This document shows, piece after piece, positions 40,110-51,909 of a stretch of 64,000 bases of DNA. The notes under the pieces are model-generated. The model had not been told where the DNA came from and ran no database searches. It was given only the letters and a program-made list of their open reading frames with translations. Position numbers and translations under genes: made by a program. The DNA is from Physcia stellaris (lineage: Eukaryota > Ascomycota > Lecanoromycetes > Caliciales > Physciaceae): positions 248,001 to 312,000 of the forward strand of contig JABSSW010000051.1 in NCBI GenBank assembly GCA_018902385.1, written 5' to 3'. Every line of letters starts with the position of its first letter. Positions within the stretch are counted from its first letter, which is position 1.

Positions 40110-41390
40110 ACATGGCCCGTTGTGGTTCGGAACGCAAGATTTGAACGACATCAGACAACCTTTTCCCGCCACGCCTGTCATCTTGACAACGAGTGCCGCC
40201 TCAGACAGGTGGGTCTCAAAGTCCCGCCTCACTACCGTTCTGTTCAGCAAGTTCACTGTCCTGCCAGGTCAGATACATGGGTCTAGCTCCAAGAGTTCGC
40301 CGTGGGGTCGACGAAGGCGCCGCCTTGAACACGAGGCGCTTTCGCTCATCAGCTATCGGTACTCTGGAATGCTAAGATCGCTGAAAGGGCCGAGGCAGAA
40401 TGTGAATGTCCTTGTCCGATGCGGGCCGAGTGAAGTGGAAGGCTCCAGGCTTGCGGACTGAGGCAGGGGCTACGGGGCGGCGGATACTTCAGTCATCTGT
40501 CGGTTGTGATACCAGTCCAGCGTTCCTCTTCTAGTTTTTTTGACTACAAGGCGGAGTTAGAATGGGTGTTTGTCGAAGGGCGATGTCCGCTTTGGTGGAC
40601 TAGGATAGCAAGTGGTGAACATAGGGACTCTTCGGTCGGAAGACATGTATACTTGTACAGATATTGTAGATTTATTGAATGCTGATGGATTCACCGCACT
40701 CGCAACAACAGGCTCGATTAACCCTAAGTATGTAGGCCACGGACGTATTTCCCCCCCAAGTACGAGTACTTGGTACCATTTCAAACCCAAGCAATACCGC
40801 ACTCTAATCGGGAGTACATTCTACCATCATCATGGCACATTATTGTTTACAACGAGTAAGTGCACAGGTTTCCATCGAATCATCTCGCATTCTCTGCCTC
40901 CTATGATCTATCGAACTTTCCATCTCGACCTGTCACAAATCCCCAAGAGGATAGCTGCAGATGTCAACGGCTGCATAGGTGCATCGACCCACGCGAATCT
41001 CGCAACCGGGTTTTTTCCTATTCTCCTATGAATCGTGATCCCGCCTTCCCCGTCCCTGTGGTACTCTATATCTATCTCTATTTTCCCCTAGCTTCTACTT
41101 TTCTTCCGATATGACCGGGCTTGAGTCCTGCAGTATTTTATGCTTTGCTGCTGACCTTACTCCACCCGCCAATGCATCTTCGAGTTTCTAAGTCGCGGTA
41201 TTGTCCGATCTGCTATGACCATCAGGTGCCGCGACCCTGGTCCTTGGGCAACATGCCATAGCGTAGGTCATTCGCTCGTCTTCGCTTTGCTGTCCCGAGC
41301 GCGTTGCGAGCCGCAGACAGTGCTTTTCAAAGATTAACCCGAGCCCCTTTACTCGACTCCTTGTGAATCCATATCTATACATCAGTACTC
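40110..41390. other. Intergenic region with no assignable gene
   Basis: About 1.3 kb. Frames at about 40120-40461 and 40612-41031 lack features. The last part is the promoter of the next gene and carries CT-rich leader sequence. Confidence 0.45.
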
Positions 41391-42211
41391 ATGTCTGCTA
41401 TTCCCATTGCCGTCGCGGAGGCTAACAAGACCTGTTCACCCAGTGACCCAGCATACGTCAACCGCATGGCGCCCTTAACCCTCGCTCAAGACCGGCTCGC
41501 CCGTGGCCAAAATCCAGGACCTTCGGGTCCACCCTCCAGTCAATTTAGGACTGGACTCAAATCGCCGGCAAAACCTCGAGTCTATCTAAGACTCCCAGGA
41601 TGCTACCACAAAGACAAATCGTTAATGGAAACGAAAGAGGAGCCGATGCCGGGTGTGAAGAAGAACGAGATGTGGGAGGAGAGCCAGCGGCGGCATAAAG
41701 CGGCGGTGATACTGGGGAGCTGGGAGATGACGACCTGGCATTCGGTTGCTGGGAATGAGGTACGTCTCTTTACCACGCTACCTTTCCTAGTTTACCACAT
41801 CGTCGAGCGTCTACTACTGTTCAATCTGATATTGGTCTGACTGTGTCCTACTCAACCAACTGCCTGTTGCATCACAATAGCTTTGAAAGTCATTGCGCTT
41901 CAAGTTATGAATAAGATACTCCCATCAATACTCTCGTTGCGCTGCTACTCATAGAAAATCATTCTCAATTACACAATATCTCTTCGTCCTCTACCTTTCT
42001 ATTGAGCTTACTCTTAACACCTGGACTTCTACAGAGTTCCCCACAGACCGCACTCCGCCTCAAACGCATGTTGATTGGGCTCCCTGACCAACCTGGCAGC
42101 GATCAGTGGGAAGACGAGCGCAACCCCGGCGATGATGACTCTGGACAAGGCTCTAGTAAACACTCCGAAATTAGTCCGCAGGCCAAAGGGGGCCCGAGGC
42201 GAAAGCATTGA
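41391..42211 (+). CDS. Unknown 181-residue hydrophilic protein
   Basis: Two exons (41391-41759 and 42035-42211) give 181 residues. The start MSAIPIAVAEANKTCSP follows a CT-rich leader. The 275-nt intron begins GTACGTC and ends TTCTACAG in phase 0. The protein is soluble, rich in Pro, Lys and Glu, with a Trp-containing centre (GSWEMTTWHSVAGNE) and an acidic-to-basic tail ending GGPRRKH. No domain is recognised. The frame before the donor is open and well formed. The second exon rests on phase and on its charged composition, so the C-terminal third is less certain. Confidence 0.55.
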
Positions 42212-42700
42212 GAAACGACATTGTTCCTGGAGCGCAGGCCTGACGCCGGCTACAGCAAGAATAGACGGGAGGAAAGAATATGACCTTACAGAGCCAGTGG
42301 TTAAATGGGCGGCTACTGGATCACTGGCGGGGGCGCACATGAAGTCTTCCTCTTCCCATATGTATCTACAATCAGAATATGTACCATATCAATTACGTAC
42401 GAAACCCAATGGCAGCTCTTCAAGTCCCAACACCACACTTCCACCCACTCCCGATCTAAATCATCCAGACAACAACCCAGATGTCATTATCCCTCCATGA
42501 TCATCTACGCCGCACTTCTAGAGTATCCCCGTGGTCTCTCTTTTTCGTCTAGCTTCGTTCACCATGCTCTCCGCATCCCCCACCTGTCGCCTTTCGCTGA
42601 CCTCTCGACTCAGCAATCGGCTCCGGATAGCTGCTTTCATCATAGGATTAGTACTAGCCGACGTCAATCCTTGGGATTCGTCCCTCATGACTGCTAGTTG
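42212..42700. other. Convergent 3' region
   Basis: 489 bp between the 181-aa gene (plus) and the kinase gene (minus). No gene was recognised. Confidence 0.45.
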
Positions 42701-44182
42701 TTATTGTAGAGGCTCCGAGGACGATGATAGGCGATTTAGGTGGAGGTAGACATCCGTACCGTACCTATTGCGAGTTAGCTTGATCTTCTGAGGCAGGAAG
42801 ACAGGGATGTAACGACTAAAACGGAAGCGTACCCTTCAAGACTGATCAACTTCAAGTCACCCCCAAAGTATCGCGCATAGAGCCTCGATATCGGCAGTCC
42901 GTACCCAAAGCCAGCCATCGGTGCCTTGAAGTCGCTCTTATTGAAATCAGGATCCAGATTCGGCGTCGTCTCTACTGTGGTGTACATATATGTCCACACC
43001 AGCGGGATGGCGCTTCTTGGTATACCACCACCTTCGTCGCTGATCTTGATCGTAATATCTTCTTTACCTTCAGCAATGATGACCTTCGTGACCGGAAATT
43101 CTTGCTTATTCTGGCCGTGCGTTTCCACCACAGCTCGTAGGCTGTTCTTCAAGGTCTCGAAGAGCATGTGTGAAAGATGCCCGGGAACGTACATGAACTC
43201 CAATCCGGGTTTGCAGACTAATTGAACTTTAGGAGCATCAAAGAGTCCGTAGTGATCCTCGCATACAAACCGCGCATTTTCAATGGCCTCTTGGGCGAGT
43301 TCGCGGACATTCGTCCGTGTGCAGATCACCCCAACGTAGTTTGGTTCTGTATGAGACCTTTGATCGGTAAGAGCAATATGCTGCCCAATGAGCATACGGA
43401 TACCGATGCGAGACATGTAGAAGCGATCAAGGAAAGACTGGATGGTCGAATCGATTTGCATACGTTGCCTGTTCCGCTTGTACTCCAATATACCTTGGGC
43501 TACTGTTGTAACTACGCTGTCATGCCTTCTTTTGATGCCTTCCAAGGTTTTTGCGAAGCGCTTGTTGTAGTCATTGAGTTCGTGGGGCCAGTCACCGCCA
43601 TCATCTGCTGCAGCATAGTATCTCCTCGACGACGTGCTACCTTTGCCGCCGTTCCCGTTTGTCTGCCGCGATGTATACTGGCCTTGCTTTACGCTTGGGT
43701 TGGAGGTGGTGTGGCTCAGGATCTTAGATTCTCTACCATTTTGCTTTGGGGATCTGATGAGCCGTTCTCTTACATCCGCTGCAAGATTCGGTCTGGGGAG
43801 GGTCGTGAGTTCCTTGAGGACACATCAGCTTCTGTAAGGCGAATATTATGTGCGTCTCGCGGCGTACCTCGAACGACTGCGCATACCAGTCCTGCACCTT
43901 TTTGATTGAGGGCATCTCATTTAATTGGTCTGGCAGTTCACCTAGTTCTTGCACTCGATGTGCCAACCTTATTGGAAGCTCCTCTGAAAGGAATTGGGAT
44001 GCGCGGAACAGCGTGCCTTACGATGGGATCAGCTTCATGCTCAACTGTCCAAACAGGTCAGATGCACCTGTTGACGGCCTCTCTCCAAACTGCACCATTT
44101 GCCGTAAGCTAACTCCTGTTGCCGGAAAGCCCGAATAATGCTTGATGGTTTCCATCAGCCGCTCTGAGGCTTTCCATGACAT
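42701..44182 (-). CDS. Mitochondrial pyruvate-dehydrogenase-type protein kinase (PDK/BCKDK family)
   Basis: Four exons on the minus strand (44068-44182, 43868-44016, 42833-43812, 42701-42764) give 435 residues. The N-terminal regulatory helical domain shows GFPATGVSLRQMVQFGERPS, LFRASQFLSEELPIRLAHRV and MPSIKKVQDWY. The GHKL ATPase domain has the N-box ETLKNSLRAV, the G1 box SDEGGGIP and the G2 box GFGYGLPISRLYARYFGG. The 21-codon last exon restores the conserved end YGTDVYLHLNRLSSSSEPLQ. The kinase phosphorylates and switches off the E1 subunit of the pyruvate (or branched-chain) dehydrogenase complex in the matrix. A stop codon near 44018-44020 falls inside a 51-nt intron and is not a mutation. 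Fungi have two or three paralogues, and I cannot tell which this is. Confidence 0.93.
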
Positions 44183-44594
44183 TTTATCTATGATCCGTAG
44201 GCCGTCGGGCCCTTCCTTCAGGTTGATACACTGGTCTTAGGTCCCGGTCTACTATTCATCGAGCCAATTGAGTCTCATATGTGCTACAAGGTCTTCCAGT
44301 GTCCGCACGCGCATTTGTTCAGCCTCCCCTAGGCTCGAAGTTCAACCTTTTATCTTGCATCCGCGGGTTGCTGTGGATGAGCCCATGTGGTATAGGGAGA
44401 CGGTGAAAGATCGGAGAACTCAAAGACACTGAAGGGTATATAAGTCGAGACTGCAAGCCAATTAGTCAATAGGCACACAACACAGTGGGTATGAAGGGCC
44501 GCTGAACGACATTGATGATTGAGTCACCCCGCGAGGTTGACCACTGAAGCGGCCCCGAGGTCCGGATGATGCCCCGCAATCTCGCTTGGGGAAC
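44183..44594. promoter_or_regulatory. Upstream region of the kinase gene, bounded by the transposon
   Basis: About 410 bp of ordinary base composition between the kinase start and the left end of the piggyBac-type element. The switch from ordinary to AT-rich sequence occurs only after the transposon's end repeat, at about 44700. Confidence 0.4.
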
Positions 44595-44604
44595 CTAACC
44601 CTTC

Positions 44605-44639
44605 CCCTCCGCATCCAATTAGTGAAATTTAGCGTGTTT
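44605..44639 (+). repeat. Left terminal inverted repeat core of the piggyBac-type element
   Basis: 35 bp identical to the reverse complement of 53337-53371. It keeps C-rich sequence (CCCTCCGCATCC), so it escaped the C-to-T mutation seen in the interior. Confidence 0.9.
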
Positions 44640-44760
44640 ATTTCGCGATCTCCCCCCCCCACCTGCAACCACCATTTACTCCATCAATAATACGTCTATT
44701 CTGGCCATTGCGACGTTGTTTGAATCGTCTGAATCGAGTCTATTTTATCATATAAACAAC

Positions 44761-45290
44761 ATGTCATTTGCTGAGTCAACACCTGAGCTAGTCATCGTGC
44801 AAAAGAAAAAAAAAACACGCGTCGATGCAAACGTCTTCATTTCGAAATCGAAAAAACGATTTTTCACTGTATTGAAACAGCAAAAAGTCATTCAAACGTC
44901 TGAATTTGATTATACATTTTTTATTACATTTATCTATCGATCATTTCAATTGAATCACGCTTGTATGACGTCTTGAAAATTCGTTCAATTGTTTTTGTTT
45001 CTTTTGCAATCGATATTCGATTTATTGTTTTATCACATTAATCAGACGATTTATATCAAAAAAATCAACTGAAATGCACTCATTATGATGAAATTACGTC
45101 AATGAATTGTTATACGCATTTTCATGACTCAACATTTTGCAAAAAATTCAACAATTCAATCATTTTGATTTCAGAAAAATGTCAACAATTTATCATTCAA
45201 TCGCGACCGATATCAAATCATTGAACGTCATTTGAACGTTGAATTTAATCAACAGATGTCATACAACAATGCATCATGATTTTGAAAAAT
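44761..45290 (+). pseudogene. 5' relic of piggyBac-type transposase
   Basis: An AT-rich relic starting MSFAESTPELVIV with frames broken by stops. Near 45170-45240 the reading NNLSFNRDRYQIIERHLNV resembles the N-terminal segment of DDE_Tnp_1_7 transposases that normally reads about S-x-x-R-Y-E-Q-I-x-R-x-L-H. The relic stops at the left LTR and resumes after the right LTR at 51910. Confidence 0.55.
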
Positions 45291-45610
45291 TGTAAAAGAT
45301 AAAAATTCAGAATCTTCGGAAGTGCGACTCGCATTTCGTCAAGCAATTCGATTATCGAAGTTCGAATGACTTCGAAAAAGATCAGTCTCAATCATTTTAC
45401 AACTCGATCAACGATAAACTCAACAAACTCATATTTTCAGTCGAAGCCGATCGAATTCGTACGATTGAACAAATAGAATGTAAATAAAAAACAGTTGCAA
45501 AACGTAATTTGTTCTGTAACGATTAATAAATCAATATATTACATTTCAAGTTATACATTTCTGATGTCAATAATTCATTAAACTATATTATTTCTAGTAC
45601 GAGTTTTACA
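45291..45610 (+). repeat. Left LTR
   Basis: 320 bp aligning end to end with 51592-51909. About 30 substitutions and one 2-nt gap separate the two copies, about 9 percent divergence. All substitutions are C/T or G/A and fall in CpT or CpC context. Confidence 0.92.
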
Positions 45611-46158
45611 TTCTAATCGTTATCATATTTCAAAGTGATGTCACTCGTGTATATTTAACAGAACACAGTTTTGTTGCTTCGCATATATCATGTCGAGTTC
45701 TGATAATGATTTGCTTTCTGAATTTGTCGAGAATGTTGATTTATTTTTTTGATTGATCTATTACAAACAACAAATCGAAAAAAATCACAAAAAAAAAAAT
45801 CAAATTCAAAATTCGAATTGTCGAGCGTTCGAAATCTGCAATCATTATTTCATTTGTTTTTATTTCATTTACTTTTGTTTTTGATTTTGTTTGAAAATTT
45901 TTCGTCATGAAAATCATCGAAACGACATCGAATCAATATGAAAAAGAAAATTACAAAAAATGAAAAAAATATTGCAAACAAATGAAAAGTCAATTCACGC
46001 AAAACAACGTGAATCACATGATTCAATTTTCGAATTTAATCAAAATCGCATATGTTGATATTTATTTTAAATCAAATAGCAATGCGAACAAATTTTGAAA
46101 CGCAAAAATCGATTTTCATTCAAACAAACAATACATTTGAATCGAATTCAAGATTTTT

Positions 46159-46702
46159 TTGAAAAACGACATCGAGCGAGCAATCACGTTGCAACAGAAT
46201 TTTTTGGAAAAATATCGCAAGCACAAACAAAGTCACAATCAATCGATTAAAAATTACAATATCGAACGAATAAATATGTTTGCTGAATTGAAACTCGAAT
46301 TCAAATTCACGAAAACAATGAAATTCAACGATTTTCGTGACGAATTACGTTTGAAATTTCGCTGCATGTTTTTAAAAAAAAAAGATTTTCACAAAAACGA
46401 AATTGCTTGAACGACTCAAACGTATGAAAAACGCTCAAATTTTGAAAAAAAAATTCAAGAGTTTCAAGAAACGTAAAATTTCGTTCGATATTGACAATTC
46501 TGAAAACGAAAACGAGAAACTCAAAACTGCGAAATTTAAAAGTAAAAAAATCAAAAATATTAACAAAATCAATTCGAATCACGAGTCAATCAAGTCGAAA
46601 AATACTCGAATGTATCGTTGATTCGCTAGCGAATTCAAAAAAATTCAAAACAAAAATAATTGTATAAATTGTGACAAATCAAATCATCAAATCGAAGTTT
46701 GC
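46159..46702 (+). pseudogene. gag relic with CCHC zinc knuckle
   Basis: A charged, Lys/Phe/Asn-rich frame (about 46159-46410) resembling a capsid region is followed, after stops, by C-I-N-C-D-K-S-N-H-Q-I-E-V-C at 46661-46702. This fits C-x2-C-x4-H-x4-C, the nucleocapsid knuckle of retroelements. Translation is interrupted by several stops. Confidence 0.7.
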
Positions 46703-47399
46703 ACAGACAAAAAAAACAAAATCATTTTCGCTGATCAAATTTTTGAACAATCAAAAAACTAGTCGATTTGATGATTTTCGCTCAAATCGCTAAAAAGAAA
46801 AAATTTTCGAATTCTGATTTCGATACGTCGTTTTTTTCAGACATGAGCAAAAATCATGTTAACAAAAAAAAAAACGACGCAAGAAATTTAGAAAATTTGT
46901 GATTCGTAAATGCGTTAAAATCAAAATTAACATACAAAACAAAAATCAAATTTGAAACGAATCGAAAACAGTATTCGATACAAAGACGAAAATTAATCTG
47001 ATAAATCATGTTTATGCGAAAAAGTTCGATTTTCGTCGTTTCGAAATTCTAAATTGTGATGCAATAACAGTTGACAGTCATCGTTTGAAAACATACGACG
47101 TTTATTTCGTACAATTCGAAGTGTCAGACGTCAAAAAAATCAATCGCTTTTTCGAGAAATCGTTTTTGATCGTGAATCTGAATTGAAATTTAACGTTAGA
47201 CATGTTTTGAATACAATTTTCGAAAATCAAAGTGAATTGAAACGACGACAGTATCAAAACTTGACGTTGCAAAAAAAAATATTTTATTTTCACGACGAAT
47301 CGTATCGAAAACATCGAATCAAAACAATTGATCATAAACGTCATCGATAACGAAATTGAAACGTATTTCATGTTCGTACGAATGTATATTGACAAGCAA

Positions 47400-50300
47400 T
47401 TCGACATGCATGAAATGCACGTTTCAAAACGAGTTCAAATAAAGTCTGTTTTGACTGAAATAAAAGAAAAATTCGATGTCAAGATTACGCTTTTCGATAT
47501 TTTGAAAACGTATGAAAAATTCGATAACGAAAATAAAATTTACGAATTATCGAATCATGACTCAGACGATTATGCTATTGATTTAGAAAAAAACAAAAAA
47601 TCGTCGCATGAATCAATTTATTTTTTATTTGAAAATGAATTTCGAGTATTACGTGTTTACATCGAGAAACATTTAACTAACGATTTCATTCGATTTTCAC
47701 AATTTTTTGCAAAAACGTTCATTTTGTTCGTCAAAAAGAAAAACGATAATTTACGTTTATGTGTGAATTACAAAAATCTTAATGTTTTCACGATAAAAAA
47801 TAAATATTTTTTATCGTTAATCGATGAAAATTTAGATAAATTCAACAGAATCGTCAAATATATCAACATCGATTTGATTGTTGTTTATCATCGATTGCGT
47901 ATCAAACATGAAAACGAATGAAAAACAGTTTTTCGTATTCGATATGATCATTTCGAATATAACGTATTTTTTTTCGATTTCATTAACGTTTCGACGACGT
48001 TTCAAGATTTTATCAATCGAATTTTGACGATTCGTCTCGATATTAACGTCATAATATATTTGAACGATATAGTAATTTATTCGATGAACGTCGAAATTCA
48101 TGTCGACGATATCAAATGAATTCTTGATCGTTTTAAGAAAAATAAGTTATATATTGTTTTTGAGAAATGCAAATGATTCGTTGACGAAATAAACTTTTTT
48201 GAATTCGTTGTTTCACTCAAGAAAGTACGAATGCAAAACAAGAAAATCGAAATTATTCAGCAATGATTTGTATTTCGCAACGTTTTCGACATCATGTAAT
48301 TTTTCGATATCGTTAATTTTTATCGACGATTCATTAAACATTTCAGTAAAATTGTTGAATTTTTGATCGCTATGCTAAAAAAATCGCAAAAATTACGAAA
48401 GAATATTCGTAAACGCAAACGAAATCAAAGTCGAAATCGCAACAAATTTTCGAATATTCACATTTTTTTGATCAATGAAACGTTGAAAATTTTCAAACGA
48501 TTTCGCAAAACATTTATCGAAATATCAATTTTACGTCATTTCGATTTCGAACGTGTTATTCGAGTCGAAATCGACGCATTCGACAAAATTATCGAAATCA
48601 TTTTATGTCAACAAGACGACGAAAATCATTGACATTTTGTTGCGTATTTTTCACGCAAAATGATTTCGATCGAATGCAATTACGAAATTCATGACAAAAA
48701 GTTGCTGATTATTGTGATTTCGTTCAAGCAATGAAGACACTATTTCGAGAACGCAAAAAAACAAATTTTTGTTTTTATTGATCATCGCAATTTGAGACAA
48801 TTTATGATCACAATTAGATTGTCGTCACGTCAGATTCGATGAATTCAAAAATTGAATCGATATAATTTTTTAATCGATTATCGTTTCGATAACAAAAATT
48901 TTGTTGACGAATTTTCAAGACGATTTGATCACATGATGATTATTGAAAAAAACGTCGAAAACAATCGTCAAATTTTGAAACAATTGCAAAAATCATTGAT
49001 CGCAAATTCGAAACGTTTCGAAAAAATGCGAATAAATGCGATCAAAATCATGAGTGCGATGCATGTCATGAAACGACTCATGAATGCGATGCATAACATG
49101 AAACGTCGATCGCATTTAAATGATTCAAAAAATATCGAATCAATCAACGTTGTTTCAAAAGCATTTGATTCAAAAAATTCAAAACGAAATCGAATTTCAA
49201 TCAGCGTTGTTTCGAAAACATTCGATTCAAAAAATTCAAAAAATTCGAAACATTCGATTGAACAAAAGTCAAACGTGACATTCATAAAATGAAAAATTTT
49301 TGTGTTAAAATTAGCGATTGTATTTGAATGCGCAATGCATAAAATTCGAATACAAATTGTTTTACGAAAAAAAGCGACATATAACGACGAGTCAACATTT
49401 TCATTGTTGAATTTCGTTCGAAATTTGATCGATAAAAATCAATTCGTTTTTGAAATATGTCGAAAATTAATTATTTCGAAAACAGAAACAAATCATTGAT
49501 AACACAAAAATGAATTTTTGTATTACGACGATGTCGTTTACATTTCAAAAAATTTGCGTGAAAACGTTATTCGTGCACATCACGATAATTCGTTCGTTGA
49601 TTATTTCGACATCGAACGAACGTTGAAATTGATACGTCGAAAATATTATTGATCGAATCAAAATTTTATCGAAATTTTTGAAATGCGACAACAAATCAAA
49701 AAATATTGTGAAACATGCGTCGTTTGCAAACGAAACAAGATTGCACGACACAAATCATACGACGAGCTTTTTTTTTTCGATTTTTGAATTTAAATGAATT
49801 GATTTTTTCATGAATTTCGTGACAGAATTTTTTTCAAATAAAACGTGAAATGAAGCGATTTACGACTCGATTTTAATGATTGTGAATCGTTTAACGAAAA
49901 TGATTCATTACATATCAATGATTAAAACGATTTTCGCAAAGAATTTGATCGAAATCTTATTTCGCGAAATCATTCGATTTCACGATTTTTTTTCGTCAAT
50001 CGTTATCGACAAAAATTTCATTTTCATATTCAAATACAACGATACGCTGTGTTACGTTTTGAAAATCAAACGTAAATTGTCAATCGTTTTTTATTTTCAA
50101 ATCGATGAACAAATCGAGCGAATGAACAACGTCATGAAACAATTTTTTCGCGTTTTCGTCAATTTCGAACAAAATGATTGAATAAAATTGTTGTTCATGA
50201 TCGAGTTCGTTTACAACAACAACAAACACGCATTCACAAGCATTTTTTCGTTCGAGATTATGTTTGAATATTCGTTTCGCATGTTTTTCGAAAAAACATG

Positions 50301-50560
50301 AAACAAAAAAACTAAATTCAAATTTGCAAAGAAACACGTTGAACATTTAACTGAATTATTTCGAGTATTGAAAGACAATTTATTCGTGACACAACAACAG
50401 CAAACGATGTACAAAAACGAACGCACGAAATCAATGTCATACAACGTCGAAAATTACGTGAATTTGAACGATAAAAACATCAAAATTAAACGAAACAAGA
50501 AATTGAAATGAAAATTCTTTGAATCATTTCAGATTTTAAAAATTATAAAAAATCAAGTTT
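47400..50560 (+). pseudogene. pol relic: reverse transcriptase, RNase H and integrase
   Basis: Reverse transcriptase signatures appear at 47640-48110 (LRLCVNYKNLN, then TFQDFINRIL). The catalytic motif reads YLNDI at about 48057-48071, so the first Asp of the usual Y-x-D-D has become Asn. RNase H traces (YFSRKMISIE, IFVFIDHRNL) follow at 48640-48840. An integrase zinc-binding piece with CETCVVCK lies near 49710-49735. The integrase core (MIVNRLTKMIHY, DKNFIFIFKY, EQIERMNNVMKQF) spans about 49876-50180. Stops, mainly TGA in Trp positions, and Gly-to-Asp and Pro-to-Phe/Ser type replacements run throughout. The element is inactive. Confidence 0.85.
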
Positions 50561-51591
50561 ATCGTTTAAATTTATTCAAACGCTGACGCATTCACGACGT
50601 TTTTCACGTTTTTTTTTTAAAGAAATTCAATGCTAAAAAGAAAAAAAAACATACGTCACATTTTTTTGAATTTTCGTATCAAGTTGAAAATATTGAATTC
50701 GACGAGAACATGAAAATGAAAATCACGAAAAAATTCTATGAAATCGAAATCATTAAAAACAACAAGATTTTCAAAGCAAATGAAATTTCAAACAAATTTT
50801 ACAACGAATTCGATTTCTATTATCTGATAAAGTGAAAGAATTATGAAAACGCGATTTGAAAATTTGCATCGTTTGTCAAACATTTTCGAGAAATTTTGCG
50901 ACAATTTCACAACGAAAATTCAAAAAAATTTGATGTCAATAAAAACAAATCATCGAAAATCACGAAAAAGTGAGTTGAAATATTTATTGCATATTAACAC
51001 ATTTTCGTTTTCAAAAATTTTGTGTGTTATTTATTGTTTAGAATTTACGACGCATGAAAAGCTGAACTGTGTCAAAAACATTTTCAGAAATTGTTGTTCG
51101 ATTTGATCGAACGATGAATCGTTGAATAAAAAATGTGAAATGAAATCAAAAAAATTTCGAAATTTGAATATCAATGCGATCGCGATTAATGAACGTTTAT
51201 CGCGTTACACATTTTTTCATGATATCGATGTTGATATTCGAAATAAAAAAATGAAAAAATGAAAAAATGTTCGAATTCAAAACTTTTTGTCAACAAATCA
51301 ATTGTCAATCATCATGTCGAAAATTGTGAATTGTACGAAATCAGACATTCGATCATGAAAACAACAAACAATTGATTCATCAAACTATGTTTTTTCTGAA
51401 ACATTCAAGAAGATGTTTTCTCAGATTTTTAACGCAAATTGATTATCGAATTCGAGACAAAATATTTCGAAGTGCGAAAATCACGATCATAATAATTCTT
51501 CAAATCGATGCAAAACAAGACAAACAAAATACGTCAGAATTTTTGTTAGCATGTTGATTTCAAAAAACTTCGATGTTAAAAAAAAAGCGTA

Positions 51592-51909
51592 TGTAAAGAA
51601 TAAAAGTTCAAAATTTTCGAGAATGCGATTCGCATTTCGTCAAGCAATTCGATTATCGAAATTCGAATGATTTCGAAAAATCAATTTCAATCATTTTACA
51701 ATTCGATCAACGATAAATTCAACAAGCTCATATTTTCAATCGAAGTCGATCGAATTCGTACGATTGAACAAATAAAATGTAAATAAAAAGCAACTGCAGA
51801 ACGTAGTCTGTTCTGTAACGATTAATAAATCAATATATTACATTTCAAGTTATACATCTCTGATGTCAATAATTCATTAGATTATACTATTTCTAATACG
51901 AGTTTTACA
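51592..51909 (+). repeat. Right LTR
   Basis: 318 bp, the direct-repeat partner of 45291-45610. Starts TGTAAA and ends TTTTACA, like the left copy. Confidence 0.92.

Larger units (their letters stand above)
45291..51909 (+). mobile_element. Degenerate Ty3/gypsy LTR retrotransposon nested in the piggyBac element
   Basis: 6.6 kb bounded by two direct LTRs that start TG and end CA, flanked by the 5-bp target duplication AAAAT (45286-45290 and 51910-51914). The internal order is gag zinc knuckle, reverse transcriptase, RNase H, integrase, the Ty3/gypsy order. An A-rich polypurine-like tract (51576-51588) precedes the right LTR. All frames carry many stops, so it cannot be autonomous. Confidence 0.92.

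Noticed and set aside
44018-44020. In-frame TAA in the pyruvate dehydrogenase kinase gene, apparently a premature stop
   Set aside because: The stop lies at the end of a 51-nt GT-AG intron (44017-44067). Removing it joins PST to GTLFRASQF, exactly as expected for the family, so the gene is intact.
44594-44602. Telomere-like CCTAACCCT at the transposon edge
   Set aside because: Only one unit is present and it coincides with the CCC end expected for a piggyBac-type inverted repeat.
49021-49270. Short repeats rich in TTCAAAAAATTCAAAA and GATGCATAACATGAAACG inside the island, considered as a CRISPR or satellite array
   Set aside because: Units are irregular, unspaced and part of the mutated retrotransposon interior. 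This is a eukaryotic genome and no array structure is present.
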